DNA from: an uncultured Clostridium sp.
GTDB lineage: Bacteria; Bacillota; Clostridia; Lachnospirales; Lachnospiraceae
Direction of reading: 5' to 3'
Assembly (NCBI GenBank): GCA_945946715.1
Contig: CAMEWU010000012.1
Span: 1 to 19,957, forward strand
DNA length: 19,957 nt
Shown here: piece by piece, positions 1 to 6,464 of the stretch
Layout of the letters: every line of letters begins with the position of its first letter
Position numbering within the stretch: position 1 is the stretch's first letter
Program-made: the position numbers and the translations under genes
Notes under the pieces: generated by a model
Told to the model about the DNA's origin: nothing
Seen by the model: the letters and a program-made list of their open reading frames with translations, nothing else
Databases searched by the model: none

Positions 1-1
1 T

Positions 2-958
2 GTGTTCTTATGTATTCCGCCATTATATCATACCGGTGCTAAGATGCATTGGTTTGGTAGTCTGATATCCGGAGGAAAGGCAGTATTACTGAAGGGAACA
101 AAGCCGGAATTTATCATGGATACAATATCAAAGGAACATTGTACTATTGTCTGGCTGTTGGTGCCATGGGCACAGGATATTCTGGATGCATTGGATAGTG
201 GTAAAATTAAGTTAAGTGATTATGAATTAGATCAGCTGCGATTAATGCATATTGGTGCACAGCCGGTTCCCCCAAGTTTGATTAAACGGTGGATGGAATA
301 TTTCCCACATCATCAGTATGATACGAACTATGGATTATCCGAATCTATCGGGCCGGGCTGCGTTCATTTAGGTGTAGAAAATATACATAAAGTTGGTGCA
401 ATCGGTATACCAGGGTATGGATGGGAAGTAAAAATAGTAGATGAAGCAGGCACACCGGTAAAGCAGGGAGATGTTGGAGAGCTTTGCGTCAAAGGTCCGG
501 GAGTCATGACCTGTTATTATAAGAATCCGGAAGCAACCAATGAAATATTAAAGGATGGCTGGCTGTTTACCGGAGATATGGCAATGCAGGATGAAGATGG
601 TTTTATCTTTTTAGTAGACCGGAAAAAAGATGTAATTATCAGTGGTGGTGAAAATATCTATCCGGTTCAGATTGAGGACTTTATTCGGTGTCATTCTGCG
701 GTAAAAGATGTAGCAGTAATTGGCTTGCCGGATAAGCGTTTGGGTGAGATAACTGCAGCGATTATAGAAGTAAAAGATGGATATGACTGTTCAGAAGATG
801 AAATGAATCAGTTCTGCCTGAAACTTCCGCGATATAAACGACCAAAGAAGATTATTTTTGCGGATATTCCACGAAATCCAACGGGTAAAATAGAAAAACC
901 GAAACTGCGTAAAATGTATGGTGCTGAGCGACTGGTAGAAGAACAGAATAAGGCATAA
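2..958 (+). CDS. Acyl-CoA synthetase / AMP-binding ligase, 5' end missing
   Basis: Reading frame open from the left edge; about 318 codons remain of a family usually 500-550 residues long, so the N-terminal part with the first P-loop-like motif lies outside the window. Class I adenylate-forming enzymes activate a carboxylic acid with ATP and pass the acyl-AMP to CoA. Visible motifs, counted from the first codon in the window: YGLSES at 110-115 (core motif contacting the adenylate), LFTGD at 188-192, DRKKD at 206-210 (hinge region), GGENIYP at 215-221, and the C-terminal NPTGKI around 292-297 with the conserved catalytic-type lysine at 296. The substrate cannot be read from this part; a medium-chain or carnitine/crotonobetaine-type acid is possible. 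No terminator is evident before the next gene. The family call is firm, the specificity unknown. Confidence 0.9.
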   Translation: MFLCIPPLYHTGAKMHWFGSLISGGKAVLLKGTKPEFIMDTISKEHCTIVWLLVPWAQDILDALDSGKIKLSDYELDQLRLMHIGAQPVPPSLIKRWMEYFPHHQYDTNYGLSESIGPGCVHLGVENIHKVGAIGIPGYGWEVKIVDEAGTPVKQGDVGELCVKGPGVMTCYYKNPEATNEILKDGWLFTGDMAMQDEDGFIFLVDRKKDVIISGGENIYPVQIEDFIRCHSAVKDVAVIGLPDKRLGEITAAIIEVKDGYDCSEDEMNQFCLKLPRYKRPKKIIFADIPRNPTGKIEKPKLRKMYGAERLVEEQNKA

Positions 959-1056
959 ATAAGGAAATGCGTTCTATGAATTAATTAAGTGATTGGGTGT
1001 TTCAGAAATTTTTGGAGGTAAATATTTTAGTAAAGAATCAGAAGGGAGGAATTGAT

Positions 1057-2136
1057 ATGAGACGATGGAATAAGGTAAGTGTAAAAGTGGCGGCAGGCAT
1101 CCTGACAGCCCTCATGATAACCGCACAGGCAGTTCCGGTACACGCATCCGCAGGCTGGAACGTAAACAGTACCGGATGGTGGTGGGAGGAATCCGACGGA
1201 AGTTATCCGGCGGGTGAATGGAGACAGATTAACGGTACGTGGTACTACTTTGACGGAGACGGATACATGGCAACGGGCTGGAGAAACCTTGGCGGTACCT
1301 GGTACTACTTAGACGGCAGTGGAGCGATGGTAACGGGCTGGAGAAATATCGGCGGTACCTGGTACTACTTCTACGGAAGCGGTGCAATGGCAAGCGATAC
1401 CACAATCGACGGTTACTATCTGGATGCATCCGGGGCATGGGTAGAAAATACCGCTTCCAATACTTCCGGACAGTGGGTGTCAAGTGGAAACCGCTGGTGG
1501 TACAGGAACGCAGACGGAAGTTATCCGGCAGGGGGCTGGAAGGAAATCGGCGGTACCTGGTATCTGTTCGATAAGGACGGATGGATGTTAACCGGATGGC
1601 AGACCATGGGCGGTAACTGGTACTACATGGACAGCAGCGGGGCAATGTTAACAGGATGGCAGAACATCGGAAACGACTGGTACTGTCTGGAAAGTGACGG
1701 ACACTGGAATGTGAAAGCCGGGAACAATCCAAATGCGGAAAAGCCAAGCTCAGGCGGAAGTACCACAGCCGAAGAAACCCCGGAACATGTGCATGACTGG
1801 CAGCCAGTGTTCGGAGAATCAATCGTGCATCCAGCGGAAGGGTATTGGGAAAAGGTTCTGGTGGCACCGGAATATTATAATCCTATTACGGAAGACCACA
1901 TGCTTTGTAGCCACTGTGGGTTTGACTATACTCTGAATCCAGATGTTAGCCAGACGAGCCATACCTGTCCAGATGGAACATTTGGTGCTGGGTGTCATAA
2001 TGATGATGTAATAGTAGGATACGAAAAGGTAGAAGCTATATATAAAGACCAGTTCGTGGTAACAAAGGAGGCATGGACGGAGACCCCGGTTATCGGTTAC
2101 ACCTGCAGTTGTGGAGCCACCAAAGAAGCTGAATAA
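1057..2136 (+). CDS. Secreted wall-binding-repeat protein with Cys-rich C-terminal domain
   Basis: The chosen ATG follows GGGAGG by about 8 nt and is followed at once by a classical signal peptide (RRW...K, hydrophobic core about residues 11-28, cleavage likely near HASA), so the upstream in-frame start at 997 is disfavoured. Mature protein 359 residues before processing. Residues about 33-220 are choline/glucan-binding-type repeats (CW_binding_1 family): GW...WYY(F/L)...G.M.TGW units of about 20 residues in two blocks, each opening with a WW(W/Y).....DGSYPAG header. These bind cell-surface polymers non-covalently. A short Ser/Thr/Gly linker (about 229-241) leads to a C-terminal domain (about 243-359) with C284-x2-C287, C304, C313 and C350-x-C352, probably a metal site or disulfide pairs. 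No LPXTG motif. Visibly higher G+C than neighbours, suggesting transfer. Function of the C-terminal domain is unknown. Confidence 0.85.
   Translation: MRRWNKVSVKVAAGILTALMITAQAVPVHASAGWNVNSTGWWWEESDGSYPAGEWRQINGTWYYFDGDGYMATGWRNLGGTWYYLDGSGAMVTGWRNIGGTWYYFYGSGAMASDTTIDGYYLDASGAWVENTASNTSGQWVSSGNRWWYRNADGSYPAGGWKEIGGTWYLFDKDGWMLTGWQTMGGNWYYMDSSGAMLTGWQNIGNDWYCLESDGHWNVKAGNNPNAEKPSSGGSTTAEETPEHVHDWQPVFGESIVHPAEGYWEKVLVAPEYYNPITEDHMLCSHCGFDYTLNPDVSQTSHTCPDGTFGAGCHNDDVIVGYEKVEAIYKDQFVVTKEAWTETPVIGYTCSCGATKEAE
1261..1380 (+). repeat. 60-bp tandem repeat inside wall-binding repeats
   Basis: Two consecutive 60-bp units (1261-1320 and 1321-1380) share long identical stretches, including GCGGTACCTGGTACTACTT in both. 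The same core recurs in shorter form near 1550. Each unit encodes one 20-residue wall-binding repeat. The nucleotide identity suggests recent duplication or gene conversion. Confidence 0.8.
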
Positions 2137-2149
2137 TAATTAATGAAGG

Positions 2150-2180
2150 AAAGAGGCTGTTTTTGAACAGTCTCTTTTTT
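2150..2180 (+). terminator. Rho-independent terminator of the wall-binding protein gene
   Basis: A 12-bp stem, AAAGAGGCTGTT with AACAGTCTCTTT (one G-U pair), loop TTTG, followed by a run of T. It lies 13 nt after the stop codon at 2134-2136. Confidence 0.85.
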
Positions 2181-2201
2181 GCGTTTAAAATTCTATTTTT
2201 T

Positions 2202-2229
2202 TTGACAAACAGCAAAATTCTTATATAAT
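2202..2229 (+). promoter_or_regulatory. Strong sigma-A-type promoter
   Basis: Perfect TTGACA (2202-2207), 16-bp spacer, perfect TATAAT (2224-2229). It reads into the thioester adhesin fragment starting at 2301 and is still in place although that gene is broken. Confidence 0.8.
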
Positions 2230-2300
2230 AAAATACGACACAATACGCCATAATCAGACAACTGCTGATTGTGGGAAAATAAGAAAGGAGTGTTTGCAAA

Positions 2301-2908
2301 ATGAAGAAAAAACGCAGACTGAGCCGGCGGATACTGCCGGTACTGCTGTCATGTGCGATGGTTCTGCAGACGCTGGCGGGGATTGCCCCGCAGACGGTGT
2401 ATGCCGCAAATGACACGTTACACTGCATCAACCCGTGGACCGGCTATGGGAACATGCCGGTGACGAAAGGGGATGGCACAGTTGTGTACCACCCGCAGGT
2501 TACATACGGGAACGATGCCAACGGGACACCGAGGGCGGTGTTCTGTATTGACCTTGGAGCGGCGTTGTCCAGCGGGGATGAATATACGCTGGTTGACCCG
2601 GATGCGTACACGGAGCTGAACGCAAAACAGAAGCTTGCCATAGCCTATGCAACGGGAAACGGGGCGGTAACCCAGCCGTATGCGGATCCGGTTACCGGGT
2701 TTGCGGGGGCAGCCGGCACAGCGGAAGCACAGGCAACCCTTCAGAAATTCTGGTCTACCCAGCTGATGATCTGGTACTTCGTGGAAAAATACGATGACAG
2801 CACGGTAGACAAGGGTGGACTGGACTGGGCAGGCGTGGAAGCCACCTGTAATTCCGGCTGGGGTGACCTGACGGAGTGTAATCGAATCTGGGATTACGTC
2901 TATAACAA
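2301..2908 (+). pseudogene. Thioester-domain (TQXA-type) surface adhesin, truncated
   Basis: ATG preceded by AAGGAG and the promoter above. It encodes a lysine/arginine-rich signal peptide (hydrophobic about residues 11-33, cleavage near VYAAN) followed by about 165 residues of a thioester domain: the Cys in AVFCIDLG and, later, the partner motif STQLMIWY, matching the Cys and TQxx(I/V)W signatures of Gram-positive adhesins that form an internal Cys-Gln thioester for covalent attachment. Family members normally continue for several hundred residues with Cna_B/pilin-type domains and a sortase signal. Here the domain runs to WDYVYNN (about 2908) and is replaced by the transposase element; the frame then runs through unrelated sequence to a stop at 3096-3098. 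The domain call is an inference from motifs. G+C is clearly higher than in the following element. A truncated secreted product could still be made. Confidence 0.7.
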
Positions 2909-2944
2909 TGTGCGCTGCTCCTCCTTTAGGAGGAACAGCGCACA
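2909..2944 (+). repeat. Strong imperfect hairpin at the left side of the IS200-like element
   Basis: TGTGCGCTG (2909-2917) pairs with CAGCGCACA (2936-2944). After one C/A mismatch, TCCTCC (2919-2924) pairs with GGAGGA (2929-2934) around a TTTA loop. There is no T-run after it on either strand, so it is not a simple terminator. IS200/IS605 elements carry such subterminal hairpins as TnpA recognition sites. The TCCTCC arm could also pair with the tnpA ribosome site (GGAGGG, 2989-2994). Confidence 0.75.
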
Positions 2945-2953
2945 AAAAAATAA

Positions 2954-2984
2954 ATGTGTATGTAGAAGTAAAGAACATACACAT
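2954..2984 (+). repeat. Second hairpin in the tnpA leader
   Basis: A perfect 10-bp stem, ATGTGTATGT (2954-2963) with ACATACACAT (2975-2984), 11-nt loop. It lies between the first hairpin and the tnpA ribosome site, so the 5' leader is highly structured. IS200 leaders are known to limit TnpA translation by RNA structure. Confidence 0.7.
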
Positions 2985-3001
2985 AAAAGGAGGGAGAATA
3001 A

Positions 3002-3391
3002 ATGTATAGATATACGAATACAACTGTATCATATTTGCATTTGCATTTTGTGTTTTGCACACGATATAAACGTAAAATATTTATTTGCAAAGATATAGAA
3101 GAAAGATTAAAGGAATTAATACAAAAAAAATGTAATGAGCTCGAAATAGATATTCTATCACTAGAATGTAATAAAGAATATGTTCATATCTATTTGTCAA
3201 TTCCACCCACATTAAGTCCATCGGACATAATGCAGAAAATTAAAAAATATACAAGTAGAATCTTGCGGGAGGAGTTTATCAATCTATCTTCTATGCCTGC
3301 ACTTTGGACCAGATGTTACTTAGTTTCAAGCGGTGAATTAACAGATAAGGAAATAAACGACTTTATAAAAACGCAAAAAACAAGAGATTAA
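3002..3391 (+). CDS. tnpA: IS200/IS605-family TnpA homologue with substituted catalytic residues
   Basis: 129 residues, normal for Y1 (HUH) single-strand transposases, with a GGAGGG ribosome site 7 nt upstream of the ATG. Family features are clear: the N-terminal strand HLHFVFCTRYKRKIF, the PPTLSPSDIM..IK..TSRILREEF block (68-92), LWTRCYLVS (101-109) and the C-terminal helix ending in IKTQK. However, the HUH metal motif, normally His-x-His after the conserved acidic residue, reads Tyr60-Val-His62, and the position of the nucleophilic tyrosine in the final helix (normally (Q/K)Y(I/V)E.Q) is Phe121; Gln125 is kept. The protein therefore probably binds DNA hairpins but cannot cleave. It sits between an adhesin fragment and a decayed Rpn gene. 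The catalytic assignments are from memory of family alignments. Confidence 0.85.
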   Translation: MYRYTNTTVSYLHLHFVFCTRYKRKIFICKDIEERLKELIQKKCNELEIDILSLECNKEYVHIYLSIPPTLSPSDIMQKIKKYTSRILREEFINLSSMPALWTRCYLVSSGELTDKEINDFIKTQKTRD

Positions 3392-3392
3392 A

Positions 3393-3784
3393 GTTATTGT
3401 CAATGTATTACAAAAAACAGCAATATCCCAATTACTATTATGCTATAGACTTGCGTTAATACCAGTAAAACGGTTGTTTGATTATCTTGCAAAAGAGCAG
3501 GTTAAGATATTTCGTAGTGATTTTAAGATCGTTGCTGTTTTTTTTGCTCAGAAGCTCGTTTTGAAGAGGTAATGTATGATTCAAAGAAAGGAAAAGTGAA
3601 GAACATGCGGGAATTTTTGGACAGAATAGAGGCTATGGGAGAGATTAAAGGTAAAATTAAAGGTAAAATTGAATTATTAACAGAAGATGGGTATACCATC
3701 GAACAGATAGCAGACCGGTTGGAACTTTCTGTTGAAGAAGTTAATGAAATTATTGCCAAAATGTCTTCCGATTCGTTTTTGTAG
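3393..3784 (+). pseudogene. Decayed Rpn-type (PD-(D/E)XK) transposase/nuclease remnant
   Basis: Two pieces in different frames. Frame one, about 3393-3572, is open to a TAA at 3570-3572 and contains VKIFRSDFKIVAVFFAQK, typical of the middle of Rpn-family recombination-promoting nucleases. Frame two begins with the ATG overlapping that stop (3572) and runs to 3784 as a 70-residue piece: KNMREFLDRIEAMGE, a GKIKGK repeat, then an HTH-like tail (GYTIEQIADRLELSVEEVNEII) found at the C terminus of such proteins. The nuclease N-terminal part is absent and an internal stretch between the two pieces seems deleted. The 70-residue piece could still be translated, but no clear ribosome site is seen. Confidence 0.6.
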
Positions 3785-3809
3785 TGTCTGCTTGTATAAG
3801 CAGGAAACA
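3777..3809 (+). repeat. 33-bp direct repeat, left copy
   Basis: Identical to 4172-4204. It contains a small hairpin, CTGCTT-GTAT-AAGCAG. It begins in the last codons of the Rpn remnant and lies just upstream of the toxin promoter. Confidence 0.85.
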
Positions 3810-3833
3810 GTTGCCGTAATTTTCGATGTGTAG

Positions 3834-3862
3834 ATGACAAAGGGCAAAAACTGTGATACACT
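3834..3862 (+). promoter_or_regulatory. Promoter of the holin-like toxin
   Basis: ATGACA (3834-3839, five of six matches to TTGACA), 17-bp spacer, TACACT (3857-3862), preceded by a TG dinucleotide at 3852-3853 and 3854-3855. It places transcription start near 3869, about 39 nt ahead of the toxin ATG. Confidence 0.65.
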
Positions 3863-3882
3863 ACAGATGTGGGAACGGTTGA

Positions 3883-3898
3883 CCCCTTGGGAAAGGGG
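3883..3898 (+). promoter_or_regulatory. Hairpin hiding the toxin ribosome-binding site
   Basis: CCCCTT (3883-3888) can pair with AAGGGG (3893-3898), which is the core of the Shine-Dalgarno sequence for the start at 3908. Sequestered ribosome sites are typical of type I toxin mRNAs. Confidence 0.55.
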
Positions 3899-3907
3899 GA
3901 GATGCCT

Positions 3908-4006
3908 ATGGTTACATATGAAAATTTAATCCAAATAGGATTGTTTTTAGTGGCACTAATAGGTCTTGTATACAAGATAATTTCCGATAAAAAGGATAAA
4001 AAATAA
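3908..4006 (+). CDS. Putative holin-like type I toxin (Hol-Tox type), 32 aa
   Basis: A 32-residue peptide: a short polar N-terminus (MVTYEN), one hydrophobic span (about residues 7-25) and a Lys/Asp-rich tail. This is the form of the holin-like small membrane toxins of Firmicutes (TxpA/BsrG-like). The start at 3908 is 6 nt after GGGGGAG; the in-frame ATG at 3902 abuts that site and is less likely. The gene has its own promoter, a structured leader and a terminator that begins inside the last codons, and it is enclosed by two identical 33-bp repeats. The protein would insert in the cytoplasmic membrane and should be held in check by an antisense RNA. Function is inferred from size and architecture. 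Confidence 0.7.
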   Translation: MVTYENLIQIGLFLVALIGLVYKIISDKKDKK

Positions 4007-4080
4007 TCCGCCCCTCTGCCAAAGGCGGATTATTTTTTTATAATCATCGTACTTGCAAGGGGCACAACCTAGTACCACCT
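4000..4080 (-). ncRNA. Candidate antisense antitoxin RNA (type I)
   Basis: On the minus strand a perfect TATAAT lies at 4092-4087, and the shared terminator supplies a 3' end near 4000, giving a predicted RNA of about 80 nt whose 3' part is complementary to the toxin mRNA 3' end. A CAAGG/CCTTG hairpin can form in its 5' half. No good -35 box is seen at the optimal distance; TTGAAA lies 20 bp upstream. Inferred from the usual arrangement of such loci. Confidence 0.35.
4001..4039 (+). terminator. Bidirectional terminator of the toxin cassette
   Basis: A stem of 12 or more bp, AATAATCCGCC with GGCGGATTATT, 11-nt loop, then seven T. The complementary strand also has a T-run after the stem, so it can end transcripts from both directions. 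It overlaps the toxin stop codon. Confidence 0.9.
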
Positions 4081-4171
4081 TGTAAAATTATAATAACATG
4101 AAGCATTGAAAATTTCAATGATATTTTTACGATTCTGTCATTGAAAGATTTGATGTTATTTTTTTGCTCTA

Positions 4172-4204
4172 TTTTGTAGTGTCTGCTTGTATAAGCAGGA
4201 AACA
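4172..4204 (+). repeat. 33-bp direct repeat, right copy
   Basis: Identical to 3777-3809, start to start 395 bp. Together they frame the toxin cassette exactly. This copy ends 15 bp before the -35 box of the next gene. Confidence 0.85.
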
Positions 4205-4219
4205 ATTTTCTCTGTATCA

Positions 4220-4248
4220 TAGACGTTTTTATGCAAATATGGTATATT
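4220..4248 (+). promoter_or_regulatory. Promoter of the Spo0A-like gene
   Basis: TAGACG (4220-4225), 17-bp spacer, TATATT (4243-4248). It overlaps the in-frame ATG at 4231, which argues that translation begins at 4294 instead. Confidence 0.55.
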
Positions 4249-4293
4249 GTTGTGAAACTAAAAGAACTACGCTTTAAATGTGAGGTATTATCT

Positions 4294-5043
4294 ATGCAGA
4301 GAGTGTTTTTAGCTGTATCGGATGAGGAAGAACGTGTACGAATTCATAATCTGATTACACATCAGGAAACAATAGAAATAGTAGGGGAAACGGAGAACGG
4401 GGAAGAAGTGCTGGACAAGGTTCTGTTACTGGAGCCGGATGTGATTATCATGAACCTCATCCTGCCCGGAATGGATGGTATTGAAGTATTAAAACAGTTA
4501 CAGAAGGTTCATGTGGATACCGGTATTATTGTGGTATCCTATATCCGTGACCCGCGGTATGTCATGAAAGCAATTAATCTGGGTGCTACCTATTACATGA
4601 TAAAACCGTATCGTACAGAAGCCCTTTTGGATAACATAAAGCAGCTGGATGATACAGTGGAAGGTGAGATAAAGGAACAACTGAATGTTAGAATTACCGG
4701 AGTTCCGGAGAAAGATATTAAACTGATTTTAAATCGGATTGGTGTGCCTCAGTCAACTAAGGGTTGGTTATATCTTCAAGATGCAATAAGGGAATTTATA
4801 GACAATCCCAACTATAAGATTAACGATCTTTATGTTGAATTGGCAGAAGAGTACCAGACAACACCGGCAGCTATAGAACGTGCCATGCGTCATGCGGTGG
4901 AACGGACCCTGCAGGTGGGACAGCGGGATAAGATGGAATCAGTACTGTCAATTCCTGCAGGCATAAATAAAATTCCGGTAAAGGAATTTATCCGAAGAAT
5001 TGCAAATATATATAAAATGTATAACGTGGGTGATTTCTTATAA
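4294..5043 (+). CDS. Spo0A-like response regulator with atypical receiver
   Basis: 249 residues, close to Spo0A's usual 260-270. The start is chosen because GAGG precedes it by about 9 nt and the promoter covers the earlier ATG. Receiver domain about 2-118: acidic pair D10/E11, conserved S82 and K104 (MIKPY), but the phosphoacceptor position in VIIMNLILPGMDG is Asn54 rather than Asp. Residues about 135-215 match the Spo0A C-terminal DNA-binding domain (IGVPQSTKGWLYLQDAI, YQTTPAAIERAMRHAVE). After that it diverges from the usual EVAWSRG. It is monocistronic and not next to spoIVB, the usual partner of spo0A, so it is probably a paralogue. The Asn suggests activity independent of phosphorylation, or control by another means. 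Confidence 0.8.
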   Translation: MQRVFLAVSDEEERVRIHNLITHQETIEIVGETENGEEVLDKVLLLEPDVIIMNLILPGMDGIEVLKQLQKVHVDTGIIVVSYIRDPRYVMKAINLGATYYMIKPYRTEALLDNIKQLDDTVEGEIKEQLNVRITGVPEKDIKLILNRIGVPQSTKGWLYLQDAIREFIDNPNYKINDLYVELAEEYQTTPAAIERAMRHAVERTLQVGQRDKMESVLSIPAGINKIPVKEFIRRIANIYKMYNVGDFL

Positions 5044-5075
5044 AAAAGGATACGGTGCTGATTGCAGTAGATGAG

Positions 5076-5113
5076 AAATGGCTGGGAACTTCTTACGAAG
5101 TAACCAGCCATTT
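5076..5113 (+). terminator. Terminator-like hairpin after the Spo0A-like gene
   Basis: A 10-bp stem, AAATGGCTGG with CCAGCCATTT, with an inner ACTTC/GAAGT stem. The T-tail is weak (TTTCAAAT), so termination efficiency is uncertain. Confidence 0.55.
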
Positions 5114-5327
5114 CAAATGAGGGGAGAGAGGATTCAAATATATGAAAAGCTCTTACAAGATTTAATATACGGATAAAGTGTGTTTATTTTGTGTTCAAAA
5201 AATGAGAAAATTCTAAAGAAAATATAACGAGAGAATAATGAACCTTTTGAGACTTATTTACAGACATAAAATGACTCTGATTTGTAAATAATAGATGCTA
5301 GAAGTAAGTACAAGAGGTGATAAGCAA

Positions 5328-6464
5328 ATGGCAAACATTGTAGAGTATCTGAACTGGAGAGGTGATTTATCCTTTGAACAGAGTCCGTTAAATGAAATCG
5401 ATGGATTGATCTTGGCGAATCTGTCTTATGTGCCATTTGAAACAATTGTATCTTCTCCATGGGAGGAACAAAGTATTACGCTACAGGAAGCATCCGAGTT
5501 GTTCTGGCAGGAACAGGAAGAAAAAAAGCTAATCCGGGAATTTTCTTTGATAAAAATGGCACCGTTTGCCATGCGCAGGATGGCAACAACCAGAAGATTT
5601 CAGAATCTGAGGTTGAAATACTATCAAAATTCCATTAGCCAGGAAGAAGAAAGTCAATTTAGTGCATTGTGTATACAATTTGAAGACGATTCTACATTTG
5701 TTTCTTTTCGTGGTACGGATGATACAATGATTGGTTGGAAAGAGAATTTTCGTATGTGTTTTGAAACTGTACCTGCACAGAGAAAGGCTTTAGATTATCT
5801 GAATTATATCAGTCAGAAAAGTAAAGGAACCCTTTGGCTGGGAGGACATTCAAAGGGTGGAAATCTGGCAGTGTATGCCGGTGCAAAGGCAAAACCGGAA
5901 GTACAGAGACGAATTCAGGGGATTTATAACTATGATGGACCGGGTTTTTCTAAAACCATGTTGGCAAGTAAAGGATATCAACAGATTGCAGACCGAATTC
6001 GGAAATTTGTTCCGGAAGCTTCAATGATAGGAATGCTGTTGGAACATGATGAGAATTATACCATTATCAGCAGTGAAGAGCAGGGGATTAGACAGCATGA
6101 CCCAATTTCATGGAGAGTATTTGGAGACAAATTTATATCTCTGCCGGAACGAAAAAGGGATAGCCGCATTATGGATAGAACATTGCATGACTGGATTTAT
6201 TCCTTATCATTGGATGAGAGAAAAACACTTGTTAATACTGTGTTTCAAACCATGAAGGATACGGATATTCATAGGATGCAGGATTTTGGAAATCATCAGT
6301 GGAAGGGAAAACTGTGGCAGATGCAGAAACAACTGCGAAAAAATCCAATCCGTTATCAGCAGGTAAAGCAGGCAGGACATCAGATGATGGAAGAGTTTCG
6401 TAAGGCATTTGTCTCTATGAGGAAGTTAAAACAGAAATATCCCAAAAGAAAAACCTCGTTATGA
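5328..6464 (+). CDS. DUF2974 (Mbeg1-like) alpha/beta hydrolase
   Basis: 378 residues from the ATG that follows AGAGGTGAT by about 6 nt; an upstream in-frame ATG at 5295 has no ribosome site. The family is a cytosolic lipase-like hydrolase group common in Lachnospiraceae. Visible landmarks: FRGTDD at 127-132, the nucleophile elbow GGHSKGGN at 172-179 with Ser175, and the following YNYDGPGF (200-207), which holds the usual acidic residue. The C-terminal 80 residues are Lys/Arg/Gln-rich and probably helical. Substrate unknown; no signal peptide or membrane segment. It stands alone, ending in a bidirectional terminator whose stem contains its stop codon. Confidence 0.85.
   Translation: MANIVEYLNWRGDLSFEQSPLNEIDGLILANLSYVPFETIVSSPWEEQSITLQEASELFWQEQEEKKLIREFSLIKMAPFAMRRMATTRRFQNLRLKYYQNSISQEEESQFSALCIQFEDDSTFVSFRGTDDTMIGWKENFRMCFETVPAQRKALDYLNYISQKSKGTLWLGGHSKGGNLAVYAGAKAKPEVQRRIQGIYNYDGPGFSKTMLASKGYQQIADRIRKFVPEASMIGMLLEHDENYTIISSEEQGIRQHDPISWRVFGDKFISLPERKRDSRIMDRTLHDWIYSLSLDERKTLVNTVFQTMKDTDIHRMQDFGNHQWKGKLWQMQKQLRKNPIRYQQVKQAGHQMMEEFRKAFVSMRKLKQKYPKRKTSL

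Larger units (their letters stand above)
2909..3391 (+). mobile_element. IS200/IS605-type element remnant (single-strand transposon)
   Basis: The left limit is placed where the adhesin frame loses similarity to its family and a strong subterminal hairpin begins. The segment contains two hairpins and one tnpA-like gene, the usual layout of IS200-type elements, which lack terminal inverted repeats and target duplications. The right end is not visible: sequence changes into a decayed nuclease/transposase remnant directly after the tnpA stop. No tnpB/iscB gene is attached. Confidence 0.6.

Noticed and set aside
1229..1867. Long minus-strand open frame opposite the wall-binding repeats
   Set aside because: It is Ser/Arg/Pro-rich, follows the repeat period of the gene on the plus strand, and has no ribosome site.
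1021..2136. Possible CRISPR array in the regularly repeated region
   Set aside because: The 60-bp periodicity is coding (20-residue wall-binding repeats) and the intervals are homologous rather than unique spacers.
2909..2944. Hairpin as a rho-independent terminator for the adhesin fragment
   Set aside because: It is followed by A-rich, not T-rich, sequence on the plus strand, and no T-run follows it on the minus strand.
2418..3062. Minus-strand open frame across the adhesin fragment and tnpA leader
   Set aside because: It spans the junction of two unrelated elements and has no domain or ribosome site; a shadow of the high-GC plus-strand gene.
3523..3975. Minus-strand open frame opposite the Rpn remnant and toxin
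   Set aside because: It covers a pseudogene, a direct repeat and a toxin leader; no ribosome site and no recognisable domain.
4231..4293. N-terminal extension of the Spo0A-like protein
   Set aside because: It starts inside the predicted promoter spacer, lacks a ribosome site, and precedes the normal receiver-domain start.
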